A stretch of 64,000 bases of DNA from JBBQXY01 sp051004815 (GTDB taxonomy: Bacteria > Chloroflexota > Ktedonobacteria > Ktedonobacterales > Ktedonobacteraceae), in NCBI GenBank assembly GCA_051004815.1, contig JBPCJY010000245.1, positions 1-64,000 of the forward strand, written 5' to 3'. A program made the position numbers and the translations under genes. This document shows, piece after piece, positions 59,198 through 64,000 of this stretch. Numbering within the stretch: position 1 is the first letter of the stretch; each line of letters starts with the position of its first letter. Under the pieces are notes generated by a model that did not search any database, had not been told where the DNA came from, and saw nothing but the letters and a program-made list of their open reading frames with translations.

Positions 59198-59482
59198 ATG
59201 ACGTTATGGGTATTATTTTGCCGCGTGACCGAAAAGTGGGATACCTTGTTTACGCTTTATGCGAAAGCCTGTGAAGATGCTGAACGGCAAGCAAGGGGGA
59301 TACTCCAAGAGCATCAGTATGAGCGAGTAGAACTTAGGGAGTACCCGCATGGGTTTCGAGTGGTCATGACGTATCTCCCAGGGAGGATTGAAGAGGACAT
59401 CAACACATGCGGGTACCTTAAACCCAGGATAGGGCAATCGCATCTAAATTTTCAAGTCCCTATTGGAAGGTTCTATGGGTGA
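59198..59482 (+). CDS. Hypothetical protein divergent from the XRE regulator
   Basis: 94 residues, MTLWVLFCRVTEKWDTLFTL at the start, then a charged helix (YAKACEDAERQARGILQEHQ) and two strands; no recognised domain. ATG 59198 has GGAAGG seven bases upstream. The gene's last codons form the left arm of the terminator hairpin. With the divergent 70-residue XRE gene it could form a small regulatory or toxin-antitoxin-like pair, but no toxin family is recognised. Confidence 0.7.
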   Translation: MTLWVLFCRVTEKWDTLFTLYAKACEDAERQARGILQEHQYERVELREYPHGFRVVMTYLPGRIEEDINTCGYLKPRIGQSHLNFQVPIGRFYG

Positions 59483-59525
59483 TGGGTTTTGCTGCCGACG
59501 GCAGCAAAACCCATCACCCATAGAA
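59471..59525. terminator. Perfect 26-base hairpin after the small gene
   Basis: TTCTATGGGTGATGGGTTTT, continuing to 59496, pairs perfectly with 59500-59525 around GAC. It overlaps the stop codon of the small gene and faces the end of the DHA2 exporter gene, so may end both. Confidence 0.8.
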
Positions 59526-59564
59526 AAGCTCTGGCTGCTGGAGGCAGCCACTACCTACCTACAG

Positions 59565-61058
59565 CTAATGCGCCGGGCGCAACGCCGCCACAATCATTGC
59601 CGCGATGCTGATGCCAAAGGACACGTAGAAGGCCAAGTGCAGACCATTCAGGAAGAGGGCGAGGGCCGTGGGGAATTGGCTCATACCGCCGCCATAAATG
59701 AACACCTGCATCATCGCCTTCATCGGGACTGAACTCAGAGCGAGGGGGAAGACAATGGCGATACTGAGCATCGCGCCGGTGTTGTTTAACATGCTGAGGA
59801 TACCAGCGGCAGCACCGCGAGTGTGCGGCTCAACTGAAGACATGATGGCGTTCGTATTGGGCGAGACGAAGAAACCAGAACCACCACCCATCAGAGCCAT
59901 ATAAACCGCCAGTATCCAGTAGGGTGTCGCTGGGCCGATAGTGGTCAGGCCCAAGAGACCCAATGCCGTGACACCCAGGCCGATGGGAGCCAGCAAACGC
60001 GAACCAACATGGTCGGAGAGCCGACCACTCAGTGGGCCAACGAGCATAAAGGCCGCTCCAAAGGGAATGAGCAAGAGGCCAGCCGTTAATGGGTCTTTGC
60101 CATAAGGGCCTTGCAGAAAGAAGATCAGTAAGAACAATACGGCACCACGAGCGATACCATTCAGCAAGCCACTCAAATTTGCCATTGTGAAGAGGCGATT
60201 TTTGAAGAGGCGCAACTGCACAATTGGTTCCTTAATACGTGGCTCAATGATGCCAAAGAGAGCCGCACTGACTACACCAATAACCAGTATCGAGATCGTC
60301 GTAATCGCATTGAGGATGGGGAAGGCAAGCATCGTCAATGCCAACAAGATGCCGGTGAGACCGAAGGTCAAGGTAATACTGCCAAACCAGTCGATGTGTT
60401 GCCGCTCAAGGGGCCGCACTGGCTCGCGCAGTCGCCAAATACCCCAGATTGTGCCGAAGATGGCGATAGGGACATTGAACAGGAAGACCCAACGCCATGA
60501 AAACTCGGTGAGTAGTCCACCAACAATTGGCCCGATCAAGAAACCGGCGGCACCGGCAATCTGATTGATGCCAAGGCCAAGACCGACCTGGCCCTTACGG
60601 AAGGCATCGGTCACGATGGCAGTGCTATTGGTTATCAGCAGGGCAGCCCCAACGCCCTGAATGATGCGTCCCACGATCAGATCAGCCCCATGGAATTGTG
60701 GCTGCGCCAACCCTGAAACCAGTGACCCAATGCCAAACATGAGGAAACCACTGTTATAGAGCCGTTTGCGACCAAAAATGTCTGCCAGGCGACCAATTAC
60801 GGGTGTCAAGACGGTCGTAATCAGTAGATAGCCCATGAGAACCCACATAATCGTGAAAAAAGTGGCCTGTAGTTCAGTCAGAATGTTGGGGAGAGCGATC
60901 AGCAGGGCAGAGCCTTGAATAGAGGCCAGCAACGCACCCACTGTCGTGACAGAGAGTGCCGTCCACTGATACCCATCGTGATGTGTGGATACACCACTCT
61001 CACCGGTCTGTGTGACATCGGCCTGAGTATTTGTTGAGTTAAAAGGAGTAGAGCGCAT
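59565..61058 (-). CDS. DHA2 family drug:H+ antiporter (EmrB/QacA type)
   Basis: 497 residues with fourteen hydrophobic segments. DHA2 signatures: SALLIALPNILTELQATFFT (motif D1), GRLADIFGRKRLYNSGFLMF (motif A), VGRIIQGVGAALLI (motif B) and GPIVGGLLTEFSWRWVFLFNVP (motif C). Inner-membrane exporter of drugs or metabolites. It starts 19 bases after the LLM oxidoreductase gene on the same strand, suggesting a shared message. Confidence 0.93.
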   Translation of the reverse strand: MRSTPFNSTNTQADVTQTGESGVSTHHDGYQWTALSVTTVGALLASIQGSALLIALPNILTELQATFFTIMWVLMGYLLITTVLTPVIGRLADIFGRKRLYNSGFLMFGIGSLVSGLAQPQFHGADLIVGRIIQGVGAALLITNSTAIVTDAFRKGQVGLGLGINQIAGAAGFLIGPIVGGLLTEFSWRWVFLFNVPIAIFGTIWGIWRLREPVRPLERQHIDWFGSITLTFGLTGILLALTMLAFPILNAITTISILVIGVVSAALFGIIEPRIKEPIVQLRLFKNRLFTMANLSGLLNGIARGAVLFLLIFFLQGPYGKDPLTAGLLLIPFGAAFMLVGPLSGRLSDHVGSRLLAPIGLGVTALGLLGLTTIGPATPYWILAVYMALMGGGSGFFVSPNTNAIMSSVEPHTRGAAAGILSMLNNTGAMLSIAIVFPLALSSVPMKAMMQVFIYGGGMSQFPTALALFLNGLHLAFYVSFGISIAAMIVAALRPAH

Positions 61059-61077
61059 AAGAACCTTTCATAGTTTT

Positions 61078-61872
61078 CTAGCCGTGCCGCTCGTTACGCC
61101 ATGTAACGAGTTTCGCAATGGCAGCAAAATCCCACGGCGCGTCCATGCCCATGATGAGATGTGTGGCTCCAGCCTTGGCATAGGCGTCAAGCTTCGCTAG
61201 ATCGGCGTCTCGCGGAGCACCCGCCGCGTGTTCAATTTCCTGTGGATCGCGACCGACTTCCGCGCACCAGTCGTTCAGAACCTGTATTTTATGGCTATAG
61301 GTTTCTGGGTTACCAAAACCATGCCAAATATTGGCGTATTGGGCGGTCAGTTTCAGTGTCTTCTTCTCGCCACCGCCGCCAATCAAGATGGGAATGGGGT
61401 TACGTACCGGCTTCGGTACATCAGCTTCCCAACGCTGGCGAATGATCTGGAGCGATTGCTCAAGGGCGGCAAGACGACTTCCGGCGGTGCCAAAGTCGTA
61501 GCCAAATTCGGTGTAATCACGCTCGAACCAGCCTGCGCCAATACCAAGAATGAGGCGACCATTGCTCATATGATCGATAGTTTTGGCCATATTTGAAAGG
61601 AGTGCCGGGTTGCGATAGGTGTTACAGGTGACGAGACAACCGATTTCGGCACGCTGTGTCTGGGTTGCCATAGCGGCAAGCATCGTCCACCCTTCAAAGT
61701 GATTCCCTGCGGGGTCACCGGAGAGCGGGAAAAAATGATCCCAGTTAAAAATAGTATCGACCCCAAGGTCTTCAGCATGGCGCACGGCATCTATAAAAGA
61801 TTGGTAAGTTGTATGTTGTGGATGAAGTTGGACACCAACACGAATAGGGCGAGTAGTTTGGGCATGAGCCAT
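61078..61872 (-). CDS. LLM class F420-dependent oxidoreductase
   Basis: 264 residues of the luciferase-like barrel family: IRVGVQLHPQHTTYQSFIDA, VRHAEDLGVDTIFNWDHFFPL, LILGIGAGWFERDYTEFGYD, and IPILIGGGGEKKTLKLTAQY. The pattern is that of F420-dependent (not FMN) members common in Chloroflexota and Actinomycetota. Substrate unknown; F420 use is inferred from subgroup resemblance. Upstream of the DHA2 exporter in one unit. Confidence 0.88.
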   Translation of the reverse strand: MAHAQTTRPIRVGVQLHPQHTTYQSFIDAVRHAEDLGVDTIFNWDHFFPLSGDPAGNHFEGWTMLAAMATQTQRAEIGCLVTCNTYRNPALLSNMAKTIDHMSNGRLILGIGAGWFERDYTEFGYDFGTAGSRLAALEQSLQIIRQRWEADVPKPVRNPIPILIGGGGEKKTLKLTAQYANIWHGFGNPETYSHKIQVLNDWCAEVGRDPQEIEHAAGAPRDADLAKLDAYAKAGATHLIMGMDAPWDFAAIAKLVTWRNERHG

Positions 61873-62174
61873 AAAAAACGAATCCTCTCATGAAAAATTG
61901 GCAGTTTTTCTGATGCCTTACAATTAGTAAGTACCATTTATTGTAATCATATTATTCTATGGGTTGCAAGTTTGTTACCCAATATGTATCAAGCGAAGAG
62001 GCAGCATAAAGGTCAGGGCGATCCCTTGCGGTCGCCCTAGTGGGGACTGAATCGCTTGCCAATTCTTAATTTGATGCGTATTGGATTGCAAGTTTGCCCC
62101 ACCTGATGAGGAGGATATTGCCTCCATCCGCTATAATAGACCTATTCAACATGATAGGAGCAATAGCAATCAGT
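61873..62174. other. Gene-free upstream region with a dispersed-repeat copy
   Basis: Contains the repeat copy at 62014-62039 and, near 62132-62137, a TATAAT with no good -35 box that could serve the PAP2 gene. Confidence 0.45.
62014..62039. repeat. Partial copy of the GGTCGCCCTGG dispersed repeat
   Basis: AGGGCGATCCCTTGCGGTCG followed by CCCTAG matches the right arm of the element at 37733-37846; its ends form the short palindrome AGGGCGA/TCGCCCT. Confidence 0.75.
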
Positions 62175-62867
62175 ATGTCTACCCTTGTACAGTTCAACTA
62201 TATGCTTTTTTCGGAGATCAACGCGTCGGCGGGAACCATACCGTGGTTCGATGCGTTAATGGTTTTTTGCGCCAATGCGCTCGTTTTCGGCTGGCCCATC
62301 TTTTTGTTATTTGTCTGGGGCATTCCTTTTAGCTGGCGTAAACGCCCCGTTCAGCCTACTGAGGCAGCGATTATACAGGAGAGGCGAGCAACAGTGTTAT
62401 GGGTGGCGGTGGCATGCCTGGTAGCGTATGCAATAAACTTGCTCATAGAGCAGTTTGTGTTTGAGCCACGGCCCTTCGTCACGCACAAAGTGCATCTCCT
62501 GATTAACCACGCTGCCGATTCGTCGTTTCCGAGCGACCATACAGCGTGGTCATTCGCGGTCATCGGGATGTTGCTGTTCGCCTTTTTACCGTTATGGCTA
62601 GCTAAGCGACGCGGCACAAGCAATGTTGGGCAAGCTTCACAAGACGTATTCCAGCGCAAGTTGGTGCTGTTATTGATCGTGGCATTTGTGATAGGATGTA
62701 GCATTGGTTTGGCCCGCATCTATGTTGGTGTTCATTATCCAGACGACATTGTGGGCGGTGCGATAGATGGCTTGCTAGCAGCACTGCTCGTCACCGTATT
62801 ACGCCGTTGGCTATGGCGACCCACCAATGCCGTACTGCGCTTTGCCCATACATTACGGGTGGCCTGA
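62175..62867 (+). CDS. PAP2 superfamily phosphatase (undecaprenyl-diphosphatase BcrC-like)
   Basis: 230 residues with about five transmembrane helices and the three acid-phosphatase motifs: EPRP after a Lys/Arg-poor stretch (FVFEPRPFVTHK), PSDHTAWSF, and ARIYVGVHYPDDIVGG. It probably dephosphorylates undecaprenyl diphosphate at the outer face of the membrane to recycle the cell-wall lipid carrier. Start uncertain: ATG 62175 fits the family N-terminus (STLVQFNYMLFSEINA) with AGGAG 14 bases upstream; ATG 62151 and 62094 are also in frame. Confidence 0.88.
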   Translation: MSTLVQFNYMLFSEINASAGTIPWFDALMVFCANALVFGWPIFLLFVWGIPFSWRKRPVQPTEAAIIQERRATVLWVAVACLVAYAINLLIEQFVFEPRPFVTHKVHLLINHAADSSFPSDHTAWSFAVIGMLLFAFLPLWLAKRRGTSNVGQASQDVFQRKLVLLLIVAFVIGCSIGLARIYVGVHYPDDIVGGAIDGLLAALLVTVLRRWLWRPTNAVLRFAHTLRVA

Positions 62868-62946
62868 CACAGGCATAATAACCAAGAACACAACATTGCC
62901 TGAAACTATGCGTGAGCTTTCCTAATAATGAAAGGGTGAACACGTC

Positions 62947-63960
62947 ATGCAATCGAACGAAACAGCTTCCCATGCACCTGTGCGCTGGGGGATACTCAGT
63001 GCAGCGAATATCGGGGTCAAGCGCGTAGGGCCGGCCATTGCTGCCTCGTCGAATGGACAATTAATGGCCGTGGCGAGCCGCAATCCACAGCGAGCAGCCG
63101 AATTATTTACATTTACGCCTGATACGCTGATTTATAACGACTATGACACCCTGATCAATGATCCTGAGATAGAGGCACTTTATATTCCCCTGCCCAATAG
63201 TCTGCACGCCGAATGGGCGATCAAGGCATTGAGGGCAGGCAAGCATGTGCTATGTGAGAAGCCACTGGCAGTCACCGCCGAACAAGGTGTGACAATGGTA
63301 CAGACAGCACGCGACACCGGCATGTTGCTGATGGAAGCGTTTATGTATCGTTTCCATCCACAGACAGTATGGGCTTTGGAGCAAGTGGCGGCTGGCCACA
63401 TTGGGCAGGTCAAGTTAGTACGTGCCTCATTCGCGTTCAATGTTGGGGCGCGTCCACACGATATTCGCTTACAAGCGGCTTTAGCTGGCGGTTCCTTGAT
63501 GGATGTGGGATGCTATCCCGTCAACCTGTGCCGGGCTATCTATGGACGTACTCCTATCGCGGTAGGTGCTCGCGTCTTCGTTCCCAGCAATGGAGAAGTC
63601 GAGCAGGCGACGACAGCGGTGCTGGACTTCGATGATGGGTGTTTTGGATTGATCGATTCAAATCTTCGGCTGTCCACACGTCAAATGGCGGAGATTATCG
63701 GGGAGACAGGCACCATTAGCATTCCGGTGCCATTTACCCCAGGGCATATCGAGACGGTAGTGATCGTTTCCGTGGAGGGTCAAACCATCCATCAGCGTTT
63801 TGCTCCTAAAGATCAATATCGACTGGAAGTGGAGCATTTCGCCAATTGCATTCGCTTTGGTCATGACACCGCGCTCGCTTTGGAGGAGTCTATCGAGAAC
63901 CAGGCGACGATTGAGGCCATTTATCAATCAGCAGGATATACGTGGCCCATTGTAGGATAA
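62947..63960 (+). CDS. Gfo/Idh/MocA family oxidoreductase
   Basis: 337 residues. N-terminal Rossmann fold with RWGILSAANIGVKRVGPAI, the loop YIPLPNSLHAEWAIKALRAGKHVLCEKPLAVT (with the EKP motif), and a C-terminal alpha/beta domain including MEAFMYRFHPQT and GGSLMDVGCYPVN with the probable catalytic residues. NAD(P)-dependent sugar or inositol dehydrogenase; the substrate is unknown. Downstream gene starts 28 bases later. Confidence 0.92.
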   Translation: MQSNETASHAPVRWGILSAANIGVKRVGPAIAASSNGQLMAVASRNPQRAAELFTFTPDTLIYNDYDTLINDPEIEALYIPLPNSLHAEWAIKALRAGKHVLCEKPLAVTAEQGVTMVQTARDTGMLLMEAFMYRFHPQTVWALEQVAAGHIGQVKLVRASFAFNVGARPHDIRLQAALAGGSLMDVGCYPVNLCRAIYGRTPIAVGARVFVPSNGEVEQATTAVLDFDDGCFGLIDSNLRLSTRQMAEIIGETGTISIPVPFTPGHIETVVIVSVEGQTIHQRFAPKDQYRLEVEHFANCIRFGHDTALALEESIENQATIEAIYQSAGYTWPIVG

Positions 63961-63988
63961 TGCACGAACATGTTAGAGGAGAGACATC

Positions 63989-64000
63989 ATGGCGACCGTT
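63989..64000 (+). CDS. Start of a further gene cut by the window edge
   Basis: ATG GCG ACC GTT follows AGAGGAGAGACATC, a good ribosome-binding site, 28 bases after the Gfo/Idh/MocA stop. Only four codons (MATV) are visible; nothing can be said about the product. Confidence 0.55.

Overview
The window reads as ordinary bacterial chromosome at about 50% G+C, and the best fit is a Ktedonobacteria-like Chloroflexota. The reasons are the gene content (DUF255 thioredoxin protein, DUF4032 kinase-like protein, split cytochrome b with a Rieske protein and a cytochrome c-cupredoxin fusion, numerous small regulators) and, above all, three HEARO/omegaRNA elements of the IscB type, which are known to be unusually abundant in Ktedonobacter. 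This assignment is inference; no rRNA is present. About 52 protein genes, two tRNAs (Gln-TTG, Thr-CGT), an SRP RNA and three omegaRNA loci are supported.

Layout. 1-0.2 kb: tail of a transposase. 0.2-9.3 kb: information-processing block with an SDR dehydrogenase, a DUF4032 protein, recA, then (reading on the minus strand) tyrS-mtnP, SRP RNA, dnaX-ybaB-recR, ending in an intrinsic terminator. 9.9-13.1 kb: a phosphoribulokinase-like P-loop kinase divergent from a homocysteine S-methyltransferase/MTHFR fusion. 13.2-13.9 kb: an IscB element whose IscB gene has lost its middle in frame; its left end supplies the last codons of the neighbouring DUF255 gene. 15.7-22.2 kb: infC with an ATT start, an S41 protease, then glmU-CNNM-mvaB and tRNA-Gln. 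22.3-31.8 kb: small HTH and HNH genes, a molybdopterin oxidoreductase, a Rieske oxygenase, TetR, and an rdgB - DnaQ/DinG-like pair in which the helicase motifs are destroyed. 32.1-43.7 kb: small regulators, tRNA-Thr with an HNH remnant behind it, GT39-like transferase, MFS, DUF1992, LarC, sigma-like factor, YhaM-like nuclease, glycogen synthase.

43.8-49.6 kb holds the most interesting architecture: a minus-strand respiratory operon (cytochrome b N-half, cytochrome b C-half, Rieske, cytochrome c-cupredoxin, polytopic membrane protein) carrying two solo omegaRNA elements, one directly before cytochrome b and one between Rieske and cytochrome c, both in the operon's own orientation and both without any IscB gene. 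They keep IS200/IS605-like end hairpins and a 3' hairpin whose stem and tetraloop vary compensatorily among the three copies.

49.8-64 kb: a NarL-type two-component pair, a zinc-ribbon membrane protein, an FAD reductase, an Nramp transporter, an M32 carboxypeptidase, an XRE regulator divergent from a small unknown gene, an LLM oxidoreductase with a DHA2 exporter, a PAP2 phosphatase, a Gfo/Idh/MocA oxidoreductase and the first four codons of another gene. Long perfect hairpins of unrelated sequence close many transcription units, and at least two families of palindromic dispersed repeats occur in the gaps.
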